A DNA stretch of 64,000 nt from Aplectana chamaeleonis (GCA_029168955.1 JAPDOI010000021.1:1339501-1403500), one strand, 5' to 3'. Positions 53,636 through 64,000 are shown, numbered from the stretch's first letter. Notes: generated by a model from the letters alone, not told the origin. Numbers and translations are program-made.

Positions 53636-55417
53636 GAATCAGGGGAAATCCAGATTGGACGGTGCAGTCTTCGGCTGCACCGTCCGGCAGGGGAGGAAAA
53701 CCCCGGGTGTGGGCTAATTTTTACCCTAGCGATTCCGAGAGATGCGAATCAGGGGGAATCCAGATTGGACGGTGCAGCCTTCGGCTGCACCGTCTGGCAG
53801 GGGAGGAAAACCCCGGGTGTGGGCTAATTTTTACCCTAGCGATTCCGAGAGGTGGGAATCAGGGGAAATCCAGATTGGACGGTGCAGCCTTCGGCTGCAC
53901 CGTCTGGCAGGGGAGGAAAACCCCGGGTGTGGGCTAATTTTTACCCTAGCGATTCCGAGAGGTGGATATAAGGGGAAATCCAGATTGGACGGTGCAGTCT
54001 TCGGCTGCACCGTCCGGCAGGGGAGGAAAACCCCGGGTGTGGGCTAATTTTTACCCTAGCGATTCCGAGAGGTGGGAATCAGGGGAAATCCAGATTGGAC
54101 GGTGCAGCCTTCGGCTGCACCGTCTGGCAGGGGAAAACCCCGGGTGTGGGCTAATTTTTACCCTAGCGATTCCGAGAGGTGGGAATCAGGGAAATCCAGA
54201 TTGGACAGTGCAGCCTTCGGCTGCACCGTCTGGCAGGGAGGAAAACCCGGGTGTGGGCTAATTTTTACTCTAGCGATTCCGAGAGGTGGGAATCAGGAAA
54301 TCCAGATTGGACGGTGCAGCCTTCGGCTGCACCGTCTGGCAGAGAGAAAACCCCGGGTGTGGGCTAATTTTTACCCTAGCGATTCCGAGAGGTGGGAATC
54401 AGGAAATTCAGATTGGACGATGCAGCCTTCGGCTGCACCGTCTGGCAGAGGAGGAAAACCCCGGGTGTGGGCTAATTTTTACCCTAGCGATTACGAGAGG
54501 TGGGAGTCAGGGGGAATCCAGATTGGACGGTGCAGCCTTCGGCTGCACCGTCTAACGAGGAGGAAAACCCCGGGTGTGGGCTAATTTTTACCCTAGCGAT
54601 TCCGAGAGGTGGGAATCAGGAAATCAGATTGGACGGTGCAGCCTTCGGCTGCACCGTCTGGCAGGGGAGGAAAACCCCGGGTGTGGGCTAATTTTTACCC
54701 TAGCGATTCCGAGAGGTGCGAATCAGGGGGAATCCAGATTGGACGGTGCAGCCTTCGGCTGCACCGTCTGGCAGAGGAGGAAAACCCCGGGTGTGGGCTA
54801 ATTTTTACCCTAGCGATTCCGAGAGGTGGGGATCAGGGGAAATCCAGATTGGACGGTGCAGCCTTCGGCTGCACCGCGTGGCAGGGGAGGAAAACCCCGG
54901 GAGGGGGCTAATGTTACCCTAGCGATTCCGAGAGGTGGGAGTCAGGGGGAATCCAGATTGGACGGTGCAGCCTTCGGCTGCACCGTCTGGCAGGGGAGGA
55001 AAACCCCGGGTGTGGGCTAATTTTTACCCTAGCGATTCCGAGAGGTGGGAGTCAGGGGGAATCCAGATTGGACGGTGCAGCCTTCGGCTGCACCGTCTGG
55101 CAGGGGAGGAAAACCCCGGGTATGGGCTAATTTTTACCCTAGCGATTCCGAGAGGTGCGAATCAGGGGGAATCCAGATTGGACTGTGCAGCCTTCGGCTG
55201 CACCGTCTGGCAGGGGAGGAAAACCCCGGGTGTGGGCTAATTTTTACCCTAGCGATTCCGAGAGGTGCGAATCAGGGGGAATCCAGATTGGACGGTGCAG
55301 CCTTCGGCTGCACCGTCTGGCAGGGGAGGAAAACCCCGGGTGTGGGCTAATTTTTACCCTAGCGATTCCGGGAGGTGGGAATCATGGGACATCCAGATTG
55401 GACGGTGCAGCTTTGTA
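53636..55417 (+). repeat. 110-bp satellite array with hairpins
   Basis: Sixteen complete units and one partial unit (starting points of CCAGATTGGAC near 53650, 53761, 53871, 53981, 54091, 54196, 54302, 54408, 54519, 54624, 54733, 54846, 54953, 55063, 55173, 55283 and 55391). Each holds the palindrome GGTGCAGCCTTCGGCTGCACC, then GGAAAACCCCGGGTGTGGGC and CTAATTTTTACCCTAGCGAT. Length varies mainly by deletions of 3-6 bases in units 5-10. Overlapping long ORFs occur in all three frames; none is believed. Confidence 0.95.
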
Positions 55418-55439
55418 CTTAATAACGGTTATAAACACT

Positions 55440-55990
55440 GAATAAAAAAACGTCCCTTCAGCTTTTCTATTCTTCCAGCCTTCAAGGCATGATCGATGTC
55501 ATATTTTTGATGTTTCGCCGTTTCTTCCACTCTTCTATAGTCTTGTATCTTCTGCGTGGTGTAAATGATAAGGGTAAGAAATAGTGATTCCATGAAAAAT
55601 TATCATAAATGATATTTCGATTATTCCTGGCATCAAATCAGGATTTTGTCACCTAATCAGCACTGAGACCCTAAAAACACTACTTTCCTTCGTAACCACG
55701 CAGAAGAAACAAAAAACAATAGAAGAGAAAGCAGGAAAAACGAGGAAAACACAAAAAAAATGAAAAAAACCGGCGATCATCACTCGGCCTCAATTAAAAA
55801 TTTTTGCGCGTGAATGGCGCGTTTCGTTGTTGCCTGCAGACAGTGCTGCCTAGTTGACGGTTGTACGTTTCTGCAGGGGTGTCTATTTGGAAACACCCGG
55901 TTACTGACTCGGTAATCGAAGGGATTTTGAGTGATCAGACAAGAGTTTCAACCTTGTTTTTAATCTATTTACTCTTAGACTGCTCGGTTT
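55440..55990. other. No gene seen
   Basis: AT-rich stretch after the satellite with A-runs near 55735-55765. No reading frame or repeat recognised. Confidence 0.45.
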
Positions 55991-56009
55991 CATTTCTTCA
56001 TTCAGAATT

Positions 56010-56280
56010 TTGACCAACAGTAAGATCAGCCCACACCAGAGGTTTTCCTCCCTTGCCGAAGTTTGGTTTCAAATGATTTAAAACACGCCGAATTGCAGCC
56101 AACAGTAAAATCAGCCCACACCCGGGGATTACCTCCCTTGCTCGACGGTGCAGCCGAAGGCTGCGCCGTCCATTCTGGGTTTTGAATGATTCGAACCACT
56201 CCGATTTGCAGCCAACACTAAAATCTGCCCACACCCGAGGATTACCTTCATTGGTTTTTGGGTTTGAAGTGATTTCAACC
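56010..56280 (-). repeat. Diverged relatives of the 110-bp satellite, reverse orientation
   Basis: Three degenerate units of about 115 bp are marked by CAGCCCACACCAGAGG, CAGCCCACACCCGGGG and CTGCCCACACCCGAGG. Only the middle unit carries the hairpin (GGTGCAGCCGAAGGCTGCGCC). They correspond to the reverse complement of the array unit at 53636-55417 with many changes. Confidence 0.75.
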
Positions 56281-56372
56281 TGATATCCTTTCCCTTGCCT
56301 CCGCGGTTGCACCGACAATCCCTTTCCCACCGCCGAAGAACCGTTCCTATGTTAATGTTTGCTGAGAATCCG

Positions 56373-57045
56373 GTTGCTCCGACATTCGGACGGTTCAACT
56401 ACCGTGGAAAATCCGTTGAACTAATGTCCTTACTGGAGATCAGCAGAATTTCCCCGCTAGTTCAACGGAAATTGCTCGGTAGTTGATGCGGATTTCCACT
56501 AAAGTTGAACAGAAGTGCTGGTTGGAGGGAAATTTGAATAATTCCTGCATGGATATTTCTACACGTATCAGCTATATAGTTTCTCCTTACGGTTAAATGC
56601 TTTCTCTTTATACCTGAACTCACCTGGCCCCTAACCAGGTGTGCACTTTCTAGGCTCATCAAAAATCAATCAAATTGAAAAAGCTCCGCCTCTTGCCTGC
56701 TCCCACGATGGAGCATCCATGTAGGTGCAGGAGCAGGCGAGTGCAGGCACTCGCACCTCCACTCATCTCGAAGGCAGAGCACGAGGAGTTAACACTTGAC
56801 AATGAAGTGAATCGGTCTAAGCCCACCTCGAGACGGCTCGTATGTGCCGCTGGTTTGATTTTGGCGTTCAACATTGCGTCGGAGCCGTCGTCTGTCGGCA
56901 CTGCGCACGCGACGCAGCTCGGCGATAAGGCCAGCAGTTCAACGCAGCGTTCTCATCAGTTCAACTCCTCGACAAAATAGCCTCAGTAGTTCAATTCGAA
57001 CGTCGTTTTCCCCCAAAGTTCAACGCTGCGAATGTCGGAGTGCAT
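56373..57045. mobile_element. Candidate TIR element with GTTCAAC motifs
   Basis: Left TGCTCCGACATTCGGACGG and GTTCAACTACCG; right AGTTCAACGCTGCGAATG with TCGGAGTGCA: imperfect inverted ends. Internal copies of AGTTCAAC and its inverse (56395-56510 and 56935-57020). A central inverted piece CTGCTCCCACGATGGAGC / GTGCAGGAGCAGGCGAGTGC. No transposase. Confidence 0.5.
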
Positions 57046-57117
57046 TGGTATTACAGGCGTGGTTTTCGGTGTATCTTGTGTAATTGCACAATACACTGTA
57101 ATTTACGGCTATCGTGG

Positions 57118-57235
57118 CAATTTGCTCCGACACTGGCAGAGGACTCCTACAGGAGTCCGCTGGGAGTCCTAGTCTCCCCTGCAACAGGAGTCCTGGTTTT
57201 CTCCTGTAGGAGTCCTGTGATTGTCCTGTAGTAGA
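57118..57235. repeat. GGACTCCTACAGGAGTCC repeat
   Basis: Palindromic core GGACTCCTACAGGAGTCC, then TGGGAGTCCTAGTCTCCCC and CAACAGGAGTCC, a second copy of the block at 48466-48550. The two are inserted in unrelated contexts, indicating a dispersed element. Confidence 0.65.
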
Positions 57236-57539
57236 CCGGAACTTGTACGGTAGCTTGGAGGGAATTTCAAATAACGTTTTCTGGAATCAAGCCAAAACCG
57301 CCTCGTTTTCGAATTCTTTAAAATCGAAGCATGATTATCACACTTCCCCGTTGACAACTTTGTCAACGGCAAAATTTACTATAGGGGATGAAGCCCCAAT
57401 AGCATTCTTCCCCCATTTCCCAAGAAATGTGGGACTCCAGCCCCAAAACACCCCAATCAATCAATGAAGGGGGCGCCTCTGTGAACCTGCATGAGCGAAT
57501 CGGCTCTCCACCCCTTGCACACGCGTATCTCAGACAAAC

Positions 57540-57665
57540 TCACGGCTCGTCCGCGGCGGCAGATGAGCTTTCCGGACGGTCCGCGGCGCTTGGCGGCTGA
57601 TCCGCGGCACGATTGATAGTGGGACGGTCAAACGGCCGATCCGCGGCGCTGTTTGTTCTCGAGGG
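57540..57665. repeat. GATCCGCGGCGC-type repeat cluster
   Basis: Several variants of GGTCCGCGGCGCTTGGCGG and GATCCGCGGC, matching the cluster at 63805-63965. GC-rich, non-coding. Confidence 0.6.
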
Positions 57666-57876
57666 GGTGGCTCCGGGGCGCACCGCCAATCCACCATCTC
57701 AATACTGATCGATGAAAAGCAGCCACATATATTTTTGAGTTGTTTTTGGATTGAACGACTCCACCACCTCATTCCCCGCAGTCTTAGACAATTTTCCAGC
57801 CGCTGACTTCGACTTTATCGTATTTGTAACTTCTTCAAACCGTTATATCTACATGCACGCTAATTATTCTTTCTAG

Positions 57877-57918
57877 ATGCCATCGCAACAACTTCTAGGG
57901 CAGAAAAAATTCCCGATG
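57877..57918 (+). CDS. Possible 42-nt exon
   Basis: TTCTTTCTAG acceptor, then ATG-started MPSQQLLGQKKFPM, then a strong donor GTAAGTAAA. Both splice signals have good nematode form, and the exon length is a multiple of three. No partner exon was found; downstream an RTE is inserted within 130 bases, which would be in the following intron. Function unknown. Chance occurrence cannot be excluded. Confidence 0.25.
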
Positions 57919-58040
57919 GTAAGTAAATTTTCATATTCTCGTTCATTTCTGAGATTCTCTTCTGATTTTGTTTTTTTTTCTCATTCAAATAATTTTCATG
58001 ATTGTTTGGTTTGGTAATTCTCCTCATGTTTTTTTTTTTT

Positions 58041-61000
58041 GGGGGTGTGTATACAAGTCTGTTGGTACCTGCTCGTTGGTGCCCCTGCTTCTACTGAACC
58101 CAGCAGACGTTTGAGTGTACACAGGGAACGTTCGAGCGATATAGCGTGCACAACTATATCGCGAAAGTATCCCGCACATTGCATAAAGGTGTCGCCGTCC
58201 GGCACACTAAGGCCTCTGGTCCATAACACCTTAGGATCCGTACCTAGGGAGTCATGGAGTCTTTGGCCACAAGCCACAATTTCGCCACCCTGAACTGTCG
58301 ATCGCTGTCGAGTGATATCCAAAAAACTGCGCTATCCAGACTTCTGAGCTATTTCCATGCACCGTTTGCTGCTTTGCAGGAAACCCGCCTCAAGGATAGA
58401 CCCGTCATCAGCGTCGGAGAGTACACCATCTACTGCGGTAACGCTGACGATAGGAGAGTGGGAGGCTGTGCAATAGCTGTAAGGAAGGATTTTAATGGTA
58501 TGGTCAAGGAGTTCGGCTCAACGTCGTGTCGGAATGCATTCGTACGACTGCGGGATCACAGAGGATTCAATCTGTGGATAGTGAGTGCTCATGCGCCCAC
58601 TGAAACCGCCGAAGACAATTCGAAGGATGCGTTTTATGAGGAACTCAATACGTTGCTGGCCAGGATACCTTGTCAACATGCTGTTGTCGTGGGGATTGAC
58701 GCAAATGCGAAGATGGGACTTGATCAGGAATCCGAAGTACTCGGTAAATGGTTCTACCCAGTGGAGCAAACATCGGACAATGGCTACCGCCTTGTCGACT
58801 TTTGTGAACGCAGTGGTCTGATTATTGCATCGACATTCAAGAGGAATCATCGCCGCCATCAGCTTACGTGGCAGGGACCAACCCGGCTATCTCCAGAAGA
58901 GCAGCGGAAGCGGAAGATGACAACTTTGAAACTACAGCTTGACTATGTCCTGACGAGGAATATTCCAGTATCGGACATTCGAAGATCTAGAGCTGTGTGG
59001 GATGTCGCATTCGATTCGGATCACCGTCCTGTTCTGTTGAACTTCACTGCGAGGATTCATAAGAGGAAGCGAGGGGCTCAGCCTCTCCAGAGGATTGACA
59101 TGACAAGTCTCAGAGATGAAGAGTGCAGAAGGAATTTCCGACAACGCGTTTCTATTCACATCGGAGTACGGACTAAGAAGAAACTTTGCGACGCGGATTC
59201 TTTTGTCAAATGCATCCAGGACGCTTCGAAAGAGGCACTCCCGGTTGTACAGCCTAAGAAGAAGTTCGCCTACGTCTCAGAAGAAACAACATCTACCTAC
59301 AACAGAGTATGTGCTCTCCGAACTGCAGGAAACTTCGTGGAGGAGAAGCGTCTGAGGAGGAAGTTGCGTCGGCAGCTTCAAAGTGACCGCGAACGAGAGT
59401 GGACGTGTAGAGCTAAGGAGTTCGAGAAGGCTTGGGAGGAGAAGAATCCGAGGAAAGCCTACACGTTGCTGCGACAGTATAGCGGGAAGATGAAGAGATG
59501 TTCTCCTGTCTTGAACACTACCAATGGAGTTGCAGTTGGTGATGCGACGCTGCCAATATGGAAGGATTACTTCAGTTCACTACTGAATCGTCCAGCGCCA
59601 TCAGTACCTGAGCTCCCGCATGTTCAGAGAGCACATTACGATGTCAGTGAGGAACCGCCGACTGAGTCTGAAGTTTTGGATTGTGTCCGGAAAATGAAGA
59701 ATGGAAAGGCAGGTGGAGATGACAACATCACTGCTGAAATGCTGAAAGCTCTTCCTCCGTCTGGGATTCGTGAAATGACCAACACCATCCGTGCCATATG
59801 GATGAGCGAAAGGATACCCGATTCGTGGAGACATGCGATCATCGTACCTCTTCACAAGAAGCTATCCGTCACGGATCCTAAGAACTACAGAGGAATCTCT
59901 CTACTTCGTGTCATGTACAAGGTTTTAGAACGTATCATTCTCGAGCGACTTATCAAACATCGTGAAGGAACGACCAGAGATGAGCAAGCCGGTTTTCGAC
60001 CTGGAAGATCGACCATCGACCAAGTGTTCGTCGTGAGAAGAGTAATTGAATCGTGGCAGCGGTTTTCGAAGCCATTACAGCTTGCTTTTTGGACTTTGAA
60101 GCCGCGTTCGACTCTCCTCATCGTGATCGATTGCTCAATGCTCTGCGAGCAGATGGAGTCCCGGAAAAGTATGTTCGGTTAATCGAGGACATGAACAAAG
60201 GAACAACAGCAGCAGTTCGTACACCTGTCGGGTTTACGTCAGCTTTCGAGGTGAAAACAGGAGTAAGGCAAGGAGCCGTTCGAGGACCTTTTTCTTTTCA
60301 ACTTCGCCGTTGATGACATCATGCGTAGAGTTGCAGAACAGTTTCCTGCGGATGTGATCCTAACACCATCAGGACGCTCCCTTGTCGACCTGGAGTACGC
60401 CGACGACATTGTGTTATTCGCTGAAAACAACGCAAAACTGCAAAGGATTGTGAACCTCGTTTCGAAGTATGCCGCAGCCTATGGACTTCGTCTTCGTCCC
60501 GACAAATGCAAGCAGATGTGGGTCTCTCAGAGGCCTTCAACTGGAGTTTGTGTGGACGGACAACGTATCGAACTGGTGGACGATTTCTGTTATTTGGGCT
60601 GTTTGCTGAAGAACGATGGTAGTTATGCAGCGGATATTCGACAACGATGTGCGAAAGCTACGTCTGCATTCAATTCTCTAACCAAGTGTTTGTGGTCTAC
60701 CACCATCGCGAAGGAAGTCAAGTTGCGCGTCTACCTATCCGCTATTCGCCCTATCATGATGTACGGATCGGAGACGTGGGCAGCACCGAAAACGCAGATG
60801 GAAAGGTTGGATTGCACGGAGAGGAAGCTTTTAGGCGTTTGCTTGGATATTTCTGGCCGCGTGTATGCCATAACGAAGACCTTTACAAGGAAATCGACGC
60901 AGTACATCAACGCTTGACACGAGGGAGGTGCCAGCATCTCCTAACGCCATCTCAAGCAGCAATGGAAAGTCGACTTCGACTGCTCGGGCATATACTAAGA

Positions 61001-61318
61001 AGAACGCCGGATCGTCTCGTACAACACGCTTTAAAAATGCTTCCAAATCCTGTCTGGAAACGGCCACCTGGGCGTAGGCGAAAGTTCTGGACGGATGTGG
61101 TTAAAGAGGATTTAAAGTCACTCGGCATCGAAAGACAGTTCAGGCGCGATGTTTCGTTTCGCAGGAAATGGAATAGTGACAGCTGGATGGAATGTGTTCA
61201 AATTGTGGCTGAAGACCGTGAAAAATGGACACGGCTGACTACTAGGACGGCACACCTCGGTGAAGATGCGGAATGACCGCGTCAGGCGAAAGCCAACCGA
61301 TTAAGTCAAGTAAGTCAA
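58041..61318 (+). mobile_element. RTE-type non-LTR retrotransposon, copy 2
   Basis: A 3278-bp element from GGGGGTGTGTATAC to the AAGTCAAGTAAGTCAA end, bordered on both sides by G followed by a T-run (a target duplication of about 11-13 bases, exact length uncertain because of the homopolymer). Almost identical to copy 1. Confidence 0.92.
58254..61276 (+). pseudogene. RTE endonuclease-reverse transcriptase, three frameshifts
   Basis: Open for about 610 residues from MESLATSHN through the whole endonuclease and the RT up to RRVIESWQRFSKPL. A lost T near 60086 shifts the frame just before motif A (FLDFEAAFDSPHRD). A change near 60285-60292 (extra base in the TTTTT run after motif B) shifts it again before LEYADDIVLFAE. 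A lost T near 60831 shifts the C-terminal part, which continues RRLLGYFWPRVCHNEDLY and ends GEDAE at 61276. The frameshifts of copy 1 are not shared, so each copy is damaged independently. Confidence 0.9.
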
Positions 61319-61639
61319 GTTTTTTTTTTCAAGAATAGTTCCGGTTTGATACCGACTTTGATCGATTTCGGCATGAAACCAGATCTACCCTAGAAAACCA
61401 AACAATCATATAAATCACTGGAATGTAAGGAAGGAAAACAAAAAGAGAGAATTACAAAAATAAACGTGAAAATGAAAAATTACCTACCACCGTGAATTTT
61501 TTCTCCCCTAGAAGTTGTTGCGGAGCCATCTGGAAGGATACAATTGGTGTGCATGTAGATATAATACTTTAATATATGAAGAAACACAGATGGACGGGTT
61601 TGGTCACAGAAACCAAGAAAATTGAAGAAAATGAAAAAA

Positions 61640-61760
61640 AAACACCTACAATCAGCTTATCGGCTACGGCGCCGGAATATCGTCCGGCTCGAGCGCGCGC
61701 GGCCGCGAAGCGTCTCAATACGCAATTGCGGAGGGGAATTTGACGCAGAGAAGCACAGCA
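61640..61760. repeat. Single arm of repeat O
   Basis: GCGCGCGCGGCCGCGAAGCG, ACGCAATTGCGGAGGGGAAT and GAGAAGCACAG correspond to the right half of 51135-51425. The opposite arm is missing here. Confidence 0.6.
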
Positions 61761-61833
61761 CATGAACTCTGTTTCCATCGAGTGGGATATTCTAGTAGAG
61801 CACCAATCCCAATTAGATGGAAACAGTCAGTTC

Positions 61834-62015
61834 GCCCACCCCCAATCGACTCATTGGCCGTGAGACAGATTTCGGCATTGTTGCACGCTCTTCGCGCTAG
61901 CTTTCTTATCTCCTCAGAAAGCATCAGTATCACAATTTCGCAGGGTTGCTCTACCAAACGACTTATTTTCAGAGGTAGAACAGCTCAATTTACATGTAGA
62001 ACTGGTTTCGATGTG
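61834..62015. repeat. Inverted repeat T, left arm
   Basis: Together with 63605-63787 it forms a diverged inverted repeat (CCCAATCGACTCATTGGCC; TCTCCTCAGAAAGC; GAACTGGTTTCGAT and partners). The mariner at 62227 lies between the arms, so it inserted into the loop of an older fold-back element. Confidence 0.78.
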
Positions 62016-62226
62016 CATTCGTAGACTTGTTCAGTTTATGGCATATTGCAATGCATGCCCATGGTAACACAAACAACTGATTGTGCAATAACTATGTGTT
62101 ACAGGTCTTCAGTCTAAACTAATATTACAAAGTTGTTGCTTAAGAGTCATAAAATATGAGCTCTCGATTTCGAGAATTTACAGCTCATGATCATACATTA
62201 ATCATTTGTTCATAATCATAATTATA

Positions 62227-63514
62227 TTAGGTCTAGAAGTTAATTTCCGCGTTTTTGTTGTTATTGATATTTTGTAAAAAATAAAATTATTTTTATATAA
62301 CGAATTTTATGTTATAATGCTCACTGTATTATCAGCTTTCTATTGATATATAACTTGCTTCACGTACCTTATAAAAAAGTATTATTTAGTTTCAGAATAT
62401 GTCAACTTTTGTGCCGGAAAAACGCCATTTGCGAGGAAAGCTCTCCTTTCCTTTTTCATCTCAAGAAGAAAGCCACTGACGCGCACCAAATGCTTGCCCA
62501 AGCTTACGGGGATGCTGCTCCATCCCATAAGAACCTGCCAAGAATGGTTTCAGCGTTTCAAATCGGGTGATTTTGACGTTAAGGACAAAAGATCGACCAG
62601 GACAGCCAAAAAAGTTCGAAGACGAAGAACTTCAGGCTTTGTTGGATCAAGATTCGGCTCAAACGCAAGAACAGCTCGCGGCATCTCTCGGCGTCACCCA
62701 AAAGCAATTTCTATTCGATTGAAGGCAATGGGGAAGATTCAAAGGAAGGAAAATGGATCCCCTATGAGCTCTCAGAACGCAACAAAGAGCAGAGAAAAAC
62801 AACTTCACAAATCTTGTTGGACCGATTCCAAAGAAAGTCTTTTTTTACACCGCATCATAACTGGCGATGAAAAGTGGGTGTACTACGACAATCCGAAGCG
62901 AAGAAAATCGTGGGTTAGTCTGGTGAAACAACAACTTCGACCGCAAAACCAAACATCCACGGGAAGAAGGTCTTACTGTGCATATGGTGGGATCAACGCG
63001 GTATACTGTACTATGAACTTCTTCAACCTGGCGAAACAGTTACTGCGAATCGCTATCAACATCAACTAAGCGCAATTGCGGCATGAAATCGAAGCAAAGA
63101 GACCAGAATGGGCGAGTCGACACGAAAAAGCCATATTGCTTCATGATAACGCTCGACCTCATGTTGCTCGAACGGTAAAGGATACGCTAAAAAGAGTTCA
63201 AATGGAAGTCTTACCGCACCCGCCGTACTCTCCAGACATCGCCCCGTCGGATTATCACCTTTTCGGTCAATGGCGCATGGTCTGGCGGAGCAGCGCTTTC
63301 AAGATCGTCAAGATGTCAAAAAATGGCTCGATGAATGGGTGGAGGCCAAACCAGAAAAATTTTATTATGATGGAATCCATAAGTTACCCAAACTCTGGGA
63401 AATGGTTGTTATTAATGACGGAAATTATTTTGAATAAAAATTTTGTTTAAGTATGTCCAGTTTTCAATAGTGTAAAAAGCGTAAAAAAACGCGGAAATTA
63501 ACTTCTAGACCTAA
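62227..63514 (+). mobile_element. mariner transposon, broken
   Basis: Inverted ends TTAGGTCTAGAAGTTAATTT and AAATTAACTTCTAGACCTAA flanked by TA (62225-62226 and 63515-63516). Total 1288 bp, the usual length of mariner. It contains a damaged DD34D transposase. Confidence 0.92.
62399..63450 (+). pseudogene. mariner transposase (DD34D), frameshifted
   Basis: Cut-and-paste transposase of the Tc1/mariner superfamily. Start MSTFVPEKRHLRGKL. N-terminal helix-turn-helix region with EWFQRFKSGDFDVKD-like residues across a frame change (about 62530-62580), then VTQKAISIRLKAMGKI. The catalytic Asp residues lie in ITGDEKWVYYDNPKR, LLHDNARPHVA and PHPPYSPDIAPSDYHLF; the 34-residue spacing between the last two fits DD34D. 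Frameshifts at about 62465, 62540, 62620, 62700, 62810, 62930 and 63270 make it inactive. The stop is TAA at 63448. Confidence 0.85.
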
Positions 63515-63604
63515 TACATCACCGATGTCCAAAAGATTGCAATAAAATATAATATTTTCACAATACTTCTTCAGCGATACATGTCACAGTTGTACAGCTA
63601 AACT

Positions 63605-63787
63605 ATATCGAAACCAGTTATGCATGTTAATCGAGCTGTTCTACTCTTGAAATTAGCTCTTACGATGGAGAAATCCTGCAAAATTGTGATATTGAGGCTT
63701 TCTGAGGAGTATGGAATGCTAGCGCGAAAAACGTACTCCAATGCCAAAATCTGTCCCACGGCCAATGAGTCGATTGGGGTGGGCTGG
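63605..63787. repeat. Inverted repeat T, right arm
   Basis: Reverse complement of 61834-62015 with about 20% differences by eye: ATCGAAACCAGTT, GAGGCTTTCTGAGGAG, GGCCAATGAGTCGATTGGGG. Confidence 0.78.
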
Positions 63788-63804
63788 ATAACATTACTCA
63801 AAAG

Positions 63805-63965
63805 GACGGTCCACGGCGGCTGTCAGGACGATCCGCGGCGCTTGCAGGACGATCCGCGGCGCTGGCAAGATGGTCCGCGGCGCATTGCCGGCGCATCCGC
63901 GGCTTCGGTGAAGGATCGTCCGGTCGTCGGCCGCGGACGATCCTAAAAAAGCGCCGCGGATCGTC
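63805..63965. repeat. GATCCGCGGCGC-type repeat cluster 2
   Basis: Five or more variants of CGATCCGCGGCGC / GGTCCGCGGCGC every 20-25 bases, then an inverse copy (GCGCCGCGGATCGTCC), able to fold back. Related to 57540-57665. It runs towards the window end, and the rest is cut off. Confidence 0.65.
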
Positions 63966-64000
63966 CTTGGACTTCTCTGAGATCGTACACCGCGCGGGTT

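Noticed and set aside
53627..55445. A dozen overlapping ORFs of 60-170 codons in all three frames
   Set aside because: They arise because the 110-bp satellite has no stops and its length is not a multiple of 3; a repeated GCGLIFTLA-like peptide in every frame is not a protein family.
1..64000. tRNA, rRNA or spliced-leader genes
   Set aside because: No GGTTCGAATC-type B box with a matching cloverleaf and no rRNA-like core was seen on either strand.

Overview
The window is eukaryotic, intergenic or heterochromatin-like DNA with no convincing intact host gene. Almost everything recognisable is transposable-element (TE) sequence or its debris. The mix suggests a parasitic nematode, most likely a strongylid (hookworm-like): an RTE retrotransposon, CR1-like and PHD-finger-bearing LINEs, Penelope-like elements (PLEs), a mariner, many palindromic MITEs, and T-rich TTTCAG-type acceptors. 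The organism call is inference; no species-specific gene settles it.

Layout. 1-4.6 kb: an inverted repeat, then a decayed PLE reverse transcriptase (851-4570) split by three palindromic TTAA-flanked elements. 4.6-8.2 kb: repeat remnants and the 5' piece of a PHD-finger LINE ('family 2') carrying two MITEs. 8.2-27 kb: a deep TE nest. A minus-strand family-2 LINE is interrupted by a plus-strand CR1-like LINE (about 9515-19271), a palindromic element (20967-21427), a plus-strand related LINE ('family 3', about 21982-25428) and a further MITE complex (25569-26945). The CR1 is itself interrupted by five elements, one of them a reverse-oriented CR1 copy that carries its own MITE. 27-32 kb: a repeated exon-like block ('H') split by a roughly 4 kb terminal-inverted-repeat (TIR) element with purine- and pyrimidine-rich tracts. 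32-37 kb: two arrays of a 43-bp satellite plus several palindromic MITEs. 37.4-42.9 kb: another family-2 LINE split by a nearly intact RTE (38047-41326). 43-53 kb: MITE debris, a PLE GIY-YIG endonuclease remnant between long inverted repeats, and GC-rich palindromes. 53.6-55.4 kb: a 110-bp satellite in which each unit holds a hairpin. 56-58 kb: MITEs and one possible micro-exon. 58.0-61.3 kb: a second RTE copy almost identical to the first. 61.6-64 kb: a broken mariner between inverted repeats, then GC-rich repeats.

How it fits together. LINEs supplied the target DNA, and small non-autonomous elements landed in them. Many MITE insertions can be read precisely: removing the element plus one copy of the duplicated target restores the LINE or PLE reading frame. 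That fixes the target duplications as TTAA for the AGGCA-ended palindromes and as TAA or TCA for two of the GGCCCC-ended ones. The youngest large insertions are the two RTE copies, which differ by only about a dozen changes by eye. All coding regions found are broken by frameshifts or stops; the reverse CR1 ORF2 (746 codons open) and the RTE copies are the least damaged.
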